Below are positions 51,846 to 60,855 of a stretch of DNA of 64,000 nt, piece after piece; the first letter of the stretch is position 1; the number at the start of each line of letters is the position of its first letter. The notes below the pieces were generated by a model that saw only the letters and a program-made list of their open reading frames with translations, ran no database searches and was not told the DNA's origin. A program made the translations under genes and the position numbers. The stretch is from an uncultured Acetatifactor sp. (GTDB taxonomy: Bacteria; Bacillota; Clostridia; Lachnospirales; Lachnospiraceae): contig CAJUGH010000023.1 of the NCBI GenBank assembly GCA_910586215.1, positions 7,425 through 71,424 of the forward strand, in the 5' to 3' direction.

Positions 51846-52970
51846 ATGGAACTTAGTGAACTGCGTGGACAGCTGGATGACATCGATGCGCAGATCGTGG
51901 AATTGTATGAAAAGCGCATGGAAATCTGCCGCCAGGTGGCAGAGTATAAGATCGGGACGGGTAAAAGGGTCCTGGACAGGCAGCGGGAGATGGAGAAGCT
52001 GGCTAAGGTGAGATCCCTGACGCACAATGCCTTCAACAGCAAAGGGGTGGAGGAACTGTTTGAGCAGATTATGTCCATGAGCCGGAAGCTCCAGTACCAG
52101 ATGCTGGCAGAGAAAGGCAGTGTGGGCAGGCTGCCCTTTATCGGGGTGGATGCCCTGGAGACCGGTACGGCCAGGGTGGTATTCCAGGGTGCGGAAGGAT
52201 CTTATTCCCAGGCCGCCATGCAGCAGTATTTCGGGGAACAGGTGAACAGTTTCCATGTGGATACTTTCCGGGATGCCATGAATGCCATTGAGGAGGGGAG
52301 TGCCGACTTCGCGGTGCTGCCCATTGAGAATTCCACGGCTGGTATTGTGAATGAGATATATGACCTCCTCCAGGAGTATGAGAATTATATTGTGGGGGAG
52401 CAGATTATCCGGATAGAACACTGCCTGCTGGCAGTGCCCGGAACGAAAATGGAGGACATCCAGAGGGTCTATTCCCATCCACAGTCCCTGATGCAGTCAG
52501 CCAGGTACCTGGCTGACCGTGGGTGGCAGCAGATCAGTATGCAGAACAATGCCTTTGCAGCCAGGAAGGTGGCAGAAGAAAGGGACAGTACACAGGCGGC
52601 CATCGCCGGGGAGCATGCGGGCAGGATCTATGGCCTGGAAGTGCTGGAGCGGGGCATTAACCATTCTGATACCAACTCCACCCGGTTCATCATTGTCACC
52701 AACCAGCGGATCTTCAGGAAGGATGCGAAGAAGGTCAGCATCTGCTTCGAGGTGGCCCATCAGAGCGGCTCCCTCTACCACATGCTCTCCCATTTTATCT
52801 ACAACCATTTGAATATGACGAAGATCGAGAGCCGTCCCATAGAGGGACGGAACTGGGAATACCGCTTTTTTATTGATTTTGAGGGAAATCTGGCAGACAG
52901 CGCCGTGAAAAATGCCCTGCGGGGGCTGCGGGATGAGTCCAGAAATATGAAGATACTGGGGAATTATTAG
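51846..52970 (+). CDS. pheA: Bifunctional chorismate mutase / prephenate dehydratase
   Basis: Makes phenylpyruvate for phenylalanine synthesis. Of 374 residues, about 1-90 are an AroQ chorismate mutase (ELRGQLDDIDAQIVELYEKRMEICRQVAEYK). About 110-290 are prephenate dehydratase (FQGAEGSYSQAA, LPIENSTAGIVNE, and the catalytic TRF in NSTRFIIV), and about 300-374 an ACT domain with ESRPI for Phe feedback. AAGGAGTGGTC precedes the start. The next gene starts two bases after the stop. Stem-loops upstream may control it. Confidence 0.95.
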   Translation: MELSELRGQLDDIDAQIVELYEKRMEICRQVAEYKIGTGKRVLDRQREMEKLAKVRSLTHNAFNSKGVEELFEQIMSMSRKLQYQMLAEKGSVGRLPFIGVDALETGTARVVFQGAEGSYSQAAMQQYFGEQVNSFHVDTFRDAMNAIEEGSADFAVLPIENSTAGIVNEIYDLLQEYENYIVGEQIIRIEHCLLAVPGTKMEDIQRVYSHPQSLMQSARYLADRGWQQISMQNNAFAARKVAEERDSTQAAIAGEHAGRIYGLEVLERGINHSDTNSTRFIIVTNQRIFRKDAKKVSICFEVAHQSGSLYHMLSHFIYNHLNMTKIESRPIEGRNWEYRFFIDFEGNLADSAVKNALRGLRDESRNMKILGNY

Positions 52971-52972
52971 GG

Positions 52973-54397
52973 ATGAATGTACAAGAACTGATTGTATACA
53001 GGGATTTTGAAAGTGGGAAGATCCTGCAGGACATGTCCTGGGTAATCAACTATTTTGAAAAAGAGTCCGGGGAAGAAGTGTCTGGGGAAAGCATGTCCCA
53101 TAAGGGAGCCAGGGAAGAAGGCCGGGAAGGAAGGGATGTCTCATTCCAGGAGCAGGTTCACCTGGCCGGACCAGGCAGCATGCCAGCGCAAGATACCTGG
53201 GAAGAGGCCAGGGGCCTGGTCTACTCTTGCATCCACGGCCTGCTGGACCTGGCGGGAACCTATGGTTTCCATGGCAATCTATGGCATTGCTACCTGACCG
53301 ACCTGCTGGTGAACCATGAGAACAGTTACAGCTGTGCCTGCGAACTGACAGGATCCGTGGAGGGAACCATCAACCAGGCAGCCCTTCATGACATTGCCAT
53401 CTTCAAGGAGTTCTATGATTATGATTTTGCGCCCCTGTGCAGGTGGCTGGGGGTGCCGGAATATGCCCTGGTGGAGCAGTATGAGGGCAGCAGGCAGGGC
53501 AGCAAGGTGTACAATGCCAGGATCTGCGCACGCATCTGTGACCTGGCAGGGAAGTTCTGCAGGAACCACACGGCCGGGGAGATGAAGGACACACTGACGG
53601 AATTCTACCGGGAGTACGGCGTAGGGAAATTCGGCCTCCACAAATCCTTCCGCATACAGAGAAAGAAGGACCAGGTGTGGATAGAACCCATCCGGAACAT
53701 TGCCCATGTGTGTCTGGATGACCTGGTGGGATATGAGATTCCCAAGAGGAAGCTGAAGGAGAATACGGATGCCTTTGTGGCGGGGCGTGCTGCCAACAAC
53801 TGTCTTTTGTTTGGAGATGCAGGCACAGGCAAGTCCTCCTGCATCAAGGCCATTGCCAATGAATACTATGGGAAGGGCCTTCGCATCATAGAGGTGTATA
53901 AGCACCAGTTCCAGGATCTGAACCAGGTCATCGCCCAGATTAAGAACCGCCACTATAAATTTATCCTGTACATGGATGATCTGAGCTTTGAGGAATTTGA
54001 AACAGATTATAAGTACTTGAAAGCCGTGATTGAGGGCGGCCTGGAGAAGCGGCCTGGGAATGTGCTGATCTATGCCACCTCCAACCGCCGGCACTTGATC
54101 CGGGAGAACTACCGGGACAAGGAGGAGATCCGGCAGGATATGCACACCAGCGACACCGTCCAGGAGAAGCTTTCCCTGGCCAACCGTTTTGGAGTCACCA
54201 TCTATTTCGGCGCACCGGATAAGAAGCAGTTCCAGGAGATCGTGGAAGCGCTGGCACGCCGGGGCGGCGTAGACCTTCCCCGGGAGGAACTGTTTGCAGA
54301 GGCGAACAAGTGGGAACTGTCCCACGGCGGGTTGTCTGGAAGAAGTGCCCAGCAGTTTGTGGATTACCTATTGGGCAGGGGGAGGTGCCTTTCATGA
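52973..54397 (+). CDS. DUF815-family AAA+ ATPase
   Basis: A 474-residue cytoplasmic ATPase. Walker A GDAGTGKSS lies near residue 283, Walker B FILYMDDLSFEE near 330, and sensor motif YATSNRRHLI near 365, as in DUF815 proteins. The N-terminal about 240 residues contain a charged low-complexity piece (GAREEGREGRD) and a helical domain not recognised. The start is two bases after the pheA stop and probably depends on coupled translation. Its end overlaps the Ppx gene (ATGA). Role unknown; family members resemble chaperone-like ATPases. Confidence 0.82.
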   Translation: MNVQELIVYRDFESGKILQDMSWVINYFEKESGEEVSGESMSHKGAREEGREGRDVSFQEQVHLAGPGSMPAQDTWEEARGLVYSCIHGLLDLAGTYGFHGNLWHCYLTDLLVNHENSYSCACELTGSVEGTINQAALHDIAIFKEFYDYDFAPLCRWLGVPEYALVEQYEGSRQGSKVYNARICARICDLAGKFCRNHTAGEMKDTLTEFYREYGVGKFGLHKSFRIQRKKDQVWIEPIRNIAHVCLDDLVGYEIPKRKLKENTDAFVAGRAANNCLLFGDAGTGKSSCIKAIANEYYGKGLRIIEVYKHQFQDLNQVIAQIKNRHYKFILYMDDLSFEEFETDYKYLKAVIEGGLEKRPGNVLIYATSNRRHLIRENYRDKEEIRQDMHTSDTVQEKLSLANRFGVTIYFGAPDKKQFQEIVEALARRGGVDLPREELFAEANKWELSHGGLSGRSAQQFVDYLLGRGRCLS

Positions 54398-55938
54398 GTG
54401 TGAAGACTTTTGCAGCCATTGATGTGGGAAGCTTTGAACTGACTATGAAGATATTTGAATTCTCCGGGAAAAACCGGATGCGGGAGATCGACTGCGTCAG
54501 CAAACACCTGGATCTGGGCAGTGACACCTATGCCCAGGGCCGGATTGGCAATGACAAGATGGATGAACTGTGCCGTATCCTGAAGGACTTTGCGGACATC
54601 TGCCGTTCATACAGGGTGGAGGCCTACAGGGCCTACGGTACCAGTGCCATCCGGGAGATGGAGAACAGCACTGTGGTCCGGGACCAGATCAAGCAGCGCA
54701 CGGGTATCAGCCTGGATATCCTGAACAATTCGGAGCAGCGGTTCCTGGATTACAAATCCATCGCCTCCAAGGGGGAAAGCTTCCGGAAGATTATCGAGGA
54801 GAAGACGGCGATCCTGGATATCGGCGGTGGAAGTATCCAGATTTCCCTGTTTGATAATGATACCCTGGTATCCACCCAGAACCTGCGGCTGGGTGTGCTG
54901 CGGATTCAGGAATACTTGAACCATGCAGGTGCCAGCCGCTCTCAGATGGAAGGCCTGACGGACGAGATGGTCACAGCCCAGCTTAGCAATTACAAGAAAC
55001 TGTACTTGAAGGACCGGGAGATCCAGAACCTCATCATTGTGGATGACTACATTACCCCCTGGGCGGTAAAGCGGACAGGGAACGATAGTGCCAAGGCTGT
55101 GATGGATGCCTCAGAATTCGATGGTTACATGAAACTGCTGCGCACGGGAGGGGTCTCCCAGACTGCCCTTTCCATGGGGATCCAGGAGGAAAAGGTGCCA
55201 TTGATGTTCATCAGCGCCATTCTCACCAGGCGGATTGCAGAACTGATGGGGGCACAGCATATCTGGGCACCGGGAGTGACATTGTGTGATGGCATCGCCT
55301 ATGAATATGCGGAGCAGATCGGCATGTTCCATGGGGAACACGATTTTGAGAAGGATATTGTGGCCTGTGCGCTGAACATCAGCAAACGGTATATGGGCAG
55401 TAAAAAACGTGCGGAGACCCTGGAGAAGATTACCACGGCCATCTTCGACAGCATGAAGAAGATCCACGGCATGGGGAAGAGGGAGCGGCTGTACCTGCGG
55501 CTGGCGGCGATCCTCCATGACTGTGGCAAATATATCAGCATGGTGAACACCGGGGAGACTGCTTACAATATCATCATGTCTACGGAGATCATCGGCCTGT
55601 CCCACGTGGAGCGGGAGATTGTGGCAAGTGTGGTGCGGTTCAACCACAGCAAGTTCCTCTATGATGGCAGACAGATGGGGACGGGGGGCCTGGACCGGGC
55701 CGCCTTCCTTACCGTGGCAAAACTTACGGCGATCCTGCGCATTTCCACTGGTCTGGACCGAAGCCATAAGCAGAAGCTGAAGGGTCTGCGGGCCGTCTTA
55801 AAAGAGAACCAGCTGATCCTTACAGTGGACACCCAGGAGGATATTACCCTGGAGAAAAGCTTTTTCGAGTACCGGAAGGAATTCTTCAAGGAAGTCTTCA
55901 GTGTGGAGCCGATCTTGAAGCAGCGCAAGGTGTTCTGA
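54394..55938 (+). CDS. ppx: Exopolyphosphatase / pppGpp phosphatase (Ppx/GppA)
   Basis: Cleaves terminal phosphate from polyphosphate or pppGpp. The 514 residues have the ASKHA N-terminal fold (AAIDVGSFELTMKIFEF, YGTSAIREMEN, NNSEQRFLDYKSI, ILDIGGGSIQISLF) and a C-terminal HD domain (LAAILHDCGKYIS, NHSKF). The start at 54394 overlaps the DUF815 stop by four bases; GGGGGAGG is upstream. Ppk1 follows 53 nt later, so this cluster builds and degrades polyphosphate. Specificity for polyP or pppGpp cannot be decided here. Confidence 0.9.
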   Translation: MSVKTFAAIDVGSFELTMKIFEFSGKNRMREIDCVSKHLDLGSDTYAQGRIGNDKMDELCRILKDFADICRSYRVEAYRAYGTSAIREMENSTVVRDQIKQRTGISLDILNNSEQRFLDYKSIASKGESFRKIIEEKTAILDIGGGSIQISLFDNDTLVSTQNLRLGVLRIQEYLNHAGASRSQMEGLTDEMVTAQLSNYKKLYLKDREIQNLIIVDDYITPWAVKRTGNDSAKAVMDASEFDGYMKLLRTGGVSQTALSMGIQEEKVPLMFISAILTRRIAELMGAQHIWAPGVTLCDGIAYEYAEQIGMFHGEHDFEKDIVACALNISKRYMGSKKRAETLEKITTAIFDSMKKIHGMGKRERLYLRLAAILHDCGKYISMVNTGETAYNIIMSTEIIGLSHVEREIVASVVRFNHSKFLYDGRQMGTGGLDRAAFLTVAKLTAILRISTGLDRSHKQKLKGLRAVLKENQLILTVDTQEDITLEKSFFEYRKEFFKEVFSVEPILKQRKVF

Positions 55939-55991
55939 TAAGGAGAAATGTTCGCGCGGTATGGTTATTGTGGAAAATAGGAGGGGATAAC

Positions 55992-58151
55992 ATGGGAGAG
56001 ATCGATTTTAACAATCCGAAATATTATACCAACAGGGAACTGAGCTGGATCCTGTTTGACCACAGGATCCTGGACGAAGCCAGGGATAAGAATATCCCTC
56101 TGTTTGAGCGGCTGAAATTCCTAAGTATCACGGCCTCCAACCTGGATGAATTCTTTATGATCCGGGTGGCCTCCCTGAAGGACATGGTGAATGCAAAGTA
56201 TGCCAAGACGGACATCTCCGGCATGACAGCAGGGGAACAGCTTGCAGCCCTGGATGTTGCCATCCATGACCTGGTGGAACTGCAGTATTCCACCTACAAC
56301 CGTTCCCTGGTACCCAAACTTGCCGCAGGGGGACTGCAGATCATCCGGCACCATGAAGACCTGACGAAGGAAGAAGGGGCTTTCGTGGATCATTACTTCC
56401 ATGAGAATGTGTATCCGGTACTGACCCCCATGGCAGTGGATTCCTCCAGGCCCTTTCCCCTGGTGCGGAACAAGACCTTGAACATAGCTGCCCTGGTGCA
56501 GAAGAAAAAGGAGAAGGGGGAACTGGAATTTGCCATGGTCCAGGTACCCGGGGTGTTGAACCGGATTGTGGAACTGCCTGTCCGGGAGGGGACGGAGGGG
56601 AATAAGGCCAGGGCAGGGGCCGTGCGTAAGATTATCCTCCTGGAGGAAATTATAGAGCGGAATATTGATAAGCTGTTTTTGAATTACACCATTGTCTGCG
56701 CCCATCCCTTCCGGGTCATGCGCAATGCCGACCTGACCATTGAGGAGGAGGAAGCGGCAGACCTGCTCAAGGAGATTGAGAAGCAGTTGAAGAAGCGCCA
56801 GTGGGGAGAGGCCATCCGCCTGGAGGTGGAGGCAGGCATGGATAAGCGTCTGCTACAGATCCTGGAGGAAGCCATGCACCTGGAGGAGCAGAACCTGTAC
56901 AAGATAGACGGCCCCCTGGACCTCACGGTGCTGATGAAGCTGTACGGCATGGAGGGATTCGAACATCTGAAAGCAGCCAGATACGTGCCCCAGCCTGTGC
57001 CGGAACTGCCCGGGGGATGTGACTTGTTTGAGGAGATCCGCAAGGGGGATATCCTGCTGCACCATCCCTACCAGACCTTTGAGCCTGTGGTGGATTTCAT
57101 CCGCCAGGCGGCCAGGGATAGTGAGGTGCTGGCCATCAAGCAGACCCTGTACCGGGTCAGTGGCAATTCTCCCATCATTGCGGCCCTGGCCCAGGCGGCA
57201 GAAAATGGGAAGCAGGTCACGGTGCTGGTGGAACTGAAGGCCCGTTTTGACGAAGAGCACAATATTGTGTGGGCCAAGATGCTGGAGAAGGCAGGATGCC
57301 ATGTGATCTACGGCCTGGTAGGACTGAAGACCCACAGCAAGATCACCCTGGTGGTGCGCAGGGAGGAGGACGGCATCCGTCGTTATGTACACCTGGGCAC
57401 AGGGAATTACAACGATGCCACGGCAAAACTCTACACGGATGTGGGGCTGATGACCTGCTCGGAGGACATCGGGGAGGATGCCACGGCAGTGTTCAACATG
57501 CTGTCTGGCTACTCAGAGCCTCTGGTATGGAATAAGCTGGCCCTGGCACCTCTGTGGCTGAAGGACCGGTTCCTGTACTTGATCGAACGGGAACGGAAAT
57601 ATGCCTTGGAAGGCCGCCCGGCCCGGATCATTGCCAAGATGAATTCCCTCTGTGACAGGGACATGATCGCAGCCCTGTACAAGGCCAGTGCCGCCGGGGT
57701 GAAGATTGACTTGATTGTACGGGGGGTCTGTTCCCTGAAGGTGGGGATCAAGGGGGTCAGTGAGAATATCACGGTCCGCTCCATAGTAGGGAATTTCCTG
57801 GAACATAGCCGGATCTTCTATTTTGAGAATGCAGAGCATTATGAGATCTACTGCGGCAGCGCGGACTGGATGCCCAGGAACCTGGAGCGGAGGGTGGAGA
57901 TCCTCTTCCCTGTTGACCGGCCGGAACTGAAGGAGAAGCTTCTGCATATATTGGAGAGCCAGCTTGCGGACAACGCAAAGGCCTCCCTGCTTACGGCAGA
58001 TGGTACTTATGAGAAGGTGAACCGGCGCGGGAAACCCAGATATGGTTCCCAGGCGGCCTTCTGTGAGGAGGCGGTAGCGGCGGCTAGGGAAGCCTTCCGG
58101 GAGAATGGTGGGGAGACCAGGGTATTTATCCCGGAGATGCATCATGAATGA
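55992..58151 (+). CDS. ppk1: Polyphosphate kinase 1
   Basis: Reversibly polymerises the gamma-phosphate of ATP into polyphosphate. The 719 residues follow the family order: N-terminal helical domain (NRELSWILFDHRILDEA, FLSITASNLDEFFMIRVASL), a head domain, and two phospholipase-D-like catalytic domains. KTHSK holds the phospho-His; VELKARFDEEHNI, HLGTGNYNDATAKLYTD and a C-terminal GSADWMPRNLERRVEI are also present. TAGGAGGGGATAAC precedes the ATG at 55992. It pairs with Ppx upstream. Confidence 0.95.
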   Translation: MGEIDFNNPKYYTNRELSWILFDHRILDEARDKNIPLFERLKFLSITASNLDEFFMIRVASLKDMVNAKYAKTDISGMTAGEQLAALDVAIHDLVELQYSTYNRSLVPKLAAGGLQIIRHHEDLTKEEGAFVDHYFHENVYPVLTPMAVDSSRPFPLVRNKTLNIAALVQKKKEKGELEFAMVQVPGVLNRIVELPVREGTEGNKARAGAVRKIILLEEIIERNIDKLFLNYTIVCAHPFRVMRNADLTIEEEEAADLLKEIEKQLKKRQWGEAIRLEVEAGMDKRLLQILEEAMHLEEQNLYKIDGPLDLTVLMKLYGMEGFEHLKAARYVPQPVPELPGGCDLFEEIRKGDILLHHPYQTFEPVVDFIRQAARDSEVLAIKQTLYRVSGNSPIIAALAQAAENGKQVTVLVELKARFDEEHNIVWAKMLEKAGCHVIYGLVGLKTHSKITLVVRREEDGIRRYVHLGTGNYNDATAKLYTDVGLMTCSEDIGEDATAVFNMLSGYSEPLVWNKLALAPLWLKDRFLYLIERERKYALEGRPARIIAKMNSLCDRDMIAALYKASAAGVKIDLIVRGVCSLKVGIKGVSENITVRSIVGNFLEHSRIFYFENAEHYEIYCGSADWMPRNLERRVEILFPVDRPELKEKLLHILESQLADNAKASLLTADGTYEKVNRRGKPRYGSQAAFCEEAVAAAREAFRENGGETRVFIPEMHHE

Positions 58152-58179
58152 AGTGTGAACGAAATGACAGCGTTCTTCC

Positions 58180-58197
58180 AAGCGCGATTTTGCGCTT
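58180..58197 (+). terminator. Short hairpin after ppk1
   Basis: AAGCGC (58180-58185), GATTTT loop, GCGCTT (58192-58197), then TTGCTTGC. A modest candidate terminator. Confidence 0.35.
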
Positions 58198-58216
58198 TGC
58201 TTGCACCGGTTCATCC

Positions 58217-58257
58217 ATTGTTTGTGCCAGCTTTGCCGGCATGTCTGAAATGTGAAA
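58217..58257 (+). repeat. A-family repeat, copy A1
   Basis: Shares ATTGTTTGTG, CAGCTT, GCCGGCATGTCTG and GTGAAA with copy A2 (60624-60665). The core TGCCAGC-TTT-GCCGGCA forms a hairpin with one A-C mismatch. It lies 14 nt before the Maf-HAD gene. Confidence 0.65.
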
Positions 58258-58270
58258 GGAAGTAAAGTAA

Positions 58271-59614
58271 ATGAGAGTGATATTGGCATCTGCCTCCCCC
58301 CGCAGGCGGGAACTGCTTGCCCAGATCGGGATTCCCTTTGAGGTCCAGGTGAGTCATGTGGAGGAGAGATCCACCGCCAGCACAGGAGAGAAGCTGGTGG
58401 AGGAACTGTCCGGACAGAAGGCCCGGACAGTGCTACAGATGGTTCTGGGGGAGAAGGTTTTTCGGGAGGAAATAGTGCTGGATGAAGACGGGCTGGCTTC
58501 AAGGGGAGATCCTGTGCCGGGAGGGGGCAGGCCGGCTGCCGGCAGGGAATCCCTGCTGGTGATCGGTGCAGACACCGTCGTCTCTGTGGGAGGACGAATC
58601 CTGGGGAAGCCGAAGGATGCCACAGACGCAGCAGGGATGCTGGCCTTGCTGGCCGGTGGCTCCCACCAGGTCTGTACAGGAGTTACCTTGCTGTACTGTG
58701 GAAGGGACGGACAGACGAGGCAGAAGGTCTTCCATGAGACCACCAGGGTAGATTTTTACCCCATGTCGGAGCGGGAGATTGCAGAGTATGTGGCTACCGG
58801 GGATCCCCTGGACAAGGCAGGGGCCTATGGGATCCAGGGCCTGTGTGCCCGCTATATCCGGGGAATTGAAGGGGACTACAACAATGTGGTGGGGCTTCCC
58901 GTGGGGAGGTTGTACCAGGAGGCCAGGGAGTGGCTGGAGGAAGGGAACCTGTCTGGGGCCGGAGGGAAGAAAGCTGTCATTTTCGACCTGGATGGCACCC
59001 TGTCTGATTCCATAGCCAGCATCAAATACTCCTGTGACCTGGCGCTGGCTCCTTTCGGATATGGACCTTATTCCGTTGCACAGTACAAATATTTCGTGGG
59101 GGACGGCGCTGCGAACCTGGTGAAACGGGCTTTGGCTGCCGGAGGAGATGATACGCTGGCACATTTTGAGGAAGCCTATGCCCTATACCGCAGGATCTTC
59201 CAGGAAAACTGTATGTACCAGGTGAAACCCTATGAGGGTATCCGGGAACTGCTTGCCTTCCTGAAGGAAAGGGGAGTGGCCATTGCCGTGCTCTCCAACA
59301 AACCCCATGCCGAGACCGTCCATGTGATAGAGACTTTGTTCGGGGAAGGATATTTTGACGTGATCCAGGGCCAGCAGGAAGGGCTGGCCATCAAGCCAAG
59401 CCCCGAAGGGGTGTTCCGGATCCTGGACAGGCTGGGGCTTGTGGCAGGGGAAATACTGTACCTGGGAGACACGGCCACGGACATGTGTACCGGCAAAGGG
59501 GCAGGTGCCTTCACAGTGGGGGCGCTCTGGGGATTCCGCCACAGGAAGGAACTGGAGGAGGCCCATGCAGATGCCATAATCGCAAAGCCCATGGAACTTG
59601 TCAGATTCCTGTAG
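58271..59614 (+). CDS. Fusion of Maf nucleotide pyrophosphatase and HAD phosphatase
   Basis: A 447-residue two-domain protein. Residues 1 to about 225 are a Maf house-cleaning pyrophosphatase (ASASPRRRELL, GADTVVSVGGRILGKP, DKAGAYGIQG, GDYNNVVGLPV) with an extra Gly/Pro-rich insert near residues 70-95. Residues about 234-447 are a HAD hydrolase of the phosphoglycolate phosphatase type (VIFDLDGTLSDS with Asp239 and Asp241, LSNKPH, KPSPEGVF, YLGDTATDM). Both active sites look intact. AAAGGAAGTAAAGTAA precedes the start. A joint role in clearing odd nucleotides, with pyrophosphate loss followed by dephosphorylation, is inference. Confidence 0.9.
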   Translation: MRVILASASPRRRELLAQIGIPFEVQVSHVEERSTASTGEKLVEELSGQKARTVLQMVLGEKVFREEIVLDEDGLASRGDPVPGGGRPAAGRESLLVIGADTVVSVGGRILGKPKDATDAAGMLALLAGGSHQVCTGVTLLYCGRDGQTRQKVFHETTRVDFYPMSEREIAEYVATGDPLDKAGAYGIQGLCARYIRGIEGDYNNVVGLPVGRLYQEAREWLEEGNLSGAGGKKAVIFDLDGTLSDSIASIKYSCDLALAPFGYGPYSVAQYKYFVGDGAANLVKRALAAGGDDTLAHFEEAYALYRRIFQENCMYQVKPYEGIRELLAFLKERGVAIAVLSNKPHAETVHVIETLFGEGYFDVIQGQQEGLAIKPSPEGVFRILDRLGLVAGEILYLGDTATDMCTGKGAGAFTVGALWGFRHRKELEEAHADAIIAKPMELVRFL

Positions 59615-59680
59615 GGCAGGCTGCCTTGGACGCAAAGCAAATGAAAAACAGAAACAAAAACAGAAAGCAGGGGTATAAAG

Positions 59681-60547
59681 ATGAAGAACAATTTTTGGAA
59701 GAAGGCAGGTTGGCTTGCCTTGATGGTGCTGCCTGTGGTGGCAAGCCTGGTGGGGCAGATTGCCATAGGTGTGCTGGTGGTGATATTGTCGGCCCTAAGC
59801 ACCGTCCTAAGTGGCCTGGGAGGCGGTCTGACACCGGAGCAGATCCAGCAGACCATTCTGGAACAAAGCATGGATGGAATCGTCTTTTCCATTCTGGTCT
59901 ACCATGTGCTGGCCCTGCTGGCCTTCGGCCTGTGGTACTATTTTGGGTGCGGAAGGCCAAAGCCGGTGTCCCCGGGAAAGGTTTTCCGGGGAAGGGTGGT
60001 CCTGGTGACAGTGGTCATGGGACTGCTCATGTGCATTGGTGCAAATGCATTGCTTGGGGCGGCTGAATATCTCGTACCCCGCATGATAGAGGAGTACAGT
60101 GAGATGATGGAGATGGCGGGAATCGGTGTGAATCTCTTCGCCATTATTGCCAGCGTCTTGATTGCCCCCATCGGGGAGGAGATCCTCTGCCGGGGACTGA
60201 CTTTCCACTATGCGGGCAAAGTGGTGGAGGGCATGAAGAATGAGAAAGCTGCCTTCTGGACCGCAAACTGCCTCCAGGCCCTGATGTTCGGCATCATGCA
60301 TGGCAACCTGGTACAGGGAAGCTACGCTTTTCTGCTGGGATTGTGCCTGGGATGGCTCAGGCACCGGTACAACAGCCTGTACCCTGCCATGCTGGCCCAC
60401 TTTGTTGTGAATTTTGCCTCCAGTTTTGTGATGGGATACCTGTTTATGGCCCTGCCCAACCTGTTTGTGGTCTATGTGGGGATTCTGGCAGTGAGTGTTG
60501 CAGCAATCCTTATGCTGATGCGGCATGAGGAGAAGTGTGAAAGGTGA
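59681..60547 (+). CDS. CPBP-family intramembrane metalloprotease
   Basis: A 288-residue membrane protein with about seven to eight hydrophobic segments and the CPBP (CAAX protease / Abi) motifs: GEEILCRG with Glu166, Glu167 and Arg171, FGIMHGN and LAHFVVNF for the histidines. Family members cleave membrane proteins or peptides, or act in bacteriocin self-immunity; nothing nearby indicates the substrate. The start follows AGGGGTATAAAG, the same leader wording as in repeat family B, though no hairpin precedes it. A large stem-loop follows the stop codon. Confidence 0.85.
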   Translation: MKNNFWKKAGWLALMVLPVVASLVGQIAIGVLVVILSALSTVLSGLGGGLTPEQIQQTILEQSMDGIVFSILVYHVLALLAFGLWYYFGCGRPKPVSPGKVFRGRVVLVTVVMGLLMCIGANALLGAAEYLVPRMIEEYSEMMEMAGIGVNLFAIIASVLIAPIGEEILCRGLTFHYAGKVVEGMKNEKAAFWTANCLQALMFGIMHGNLVQGSYAFLLGLCLGWLRHRYNSLYPAMLAHFVVNFASSFVMGYLFMALPNLFVVYVGILAVSVAAILMLMRHEEKCER

Positions 60548-60621
60548 AAAGAAAATCTAAGCTTGTAAGAGGGGGCATAGCCCACCTCTTTGTACATAAG
60601 CCAAGATTTTCTAAGTTTCAC
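60544..60621 (+). terminator. Large stem-loop at the end of the CPBP gene
   Basis: GAAAATCT (60551-60558) pairs with AGATTTTC (60604-60611), and GTGAAA (60544-60549) with TTTCAC (60616-60621). Inside, GAGG and GGC face GCC and CCTC around an AT loop. It overlaps the last codons of the gene. Terminator or RNA element. Confidence 0.5.
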
Positions 60622-60623
60622 GT

Positions 60624-60665
60624 ATTGTTTGTGTCAGCTGCGCCGGCATGTCTGGAAGTGTGAAA
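60624..60665 (+). repeat. A-family repeat, copy A2, fused to B2
   Basis: Same core as A1; TGTCAGC-TGC-GCCGGCA keeps the hairpin with a T-G wobble replacing a C-G pair. TTTCAC (60616-60621) and GTGAAA close an outer stem. It runs directly into repeat B2. Confidence 0.65.
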
Positions 60666-60718
60666 ATTATTTTTCAAATATGAATTGGCATGCCCGCTGA
60701 AGCGGGCCCGGGGTATAA
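60660..60718 (+). repeat. B-family repeat, copy B2
   Basis: Same 59-nt layout as B1: AT palindrome, then GCCCGC (60692-60697), TGAA, GCGGGC (60702-60707), CGGGG and TATAA. Relative to B1 two base pairs of the stem are changed on both sides. An ATG follows at 60720 but opens only a three-codon frame. Confidence 0.75.
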
Positions 60719-60795
60719 AATGGAAAAATAAGTCAAAATGGTATTGACGCATGACCACCTCCATATTATCATGGAAACATGAAGCTAAATTTATA

Positions 60796-60828
60796 GTTAC
60801 TTTGAACGGCAGAGCCGTGAAAAGTAAC
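60796..60828 (+). repeat. R-family repeat, copy R13 (33-nt class)
   Basis: GTTACTTT / AAAGTAAC outer arms, GA/GA, ACGGC-AGA-GCCGT inner stem. Against R1 the seventh outer pair changes from G-C to T-A on both sides and the G-T wobble becomes A-T. Confidence 0.85.
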
Positions 60829-60855
60829 CATTTATACTGCAAAGGGGGTGGAAAA

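Noticed and set aside
60751..60855. N-terminal extension of the small acidic protein
   Set aside because: The frame runs through repeat R13, and a strong ribosome site stands before the ATG at 60856.
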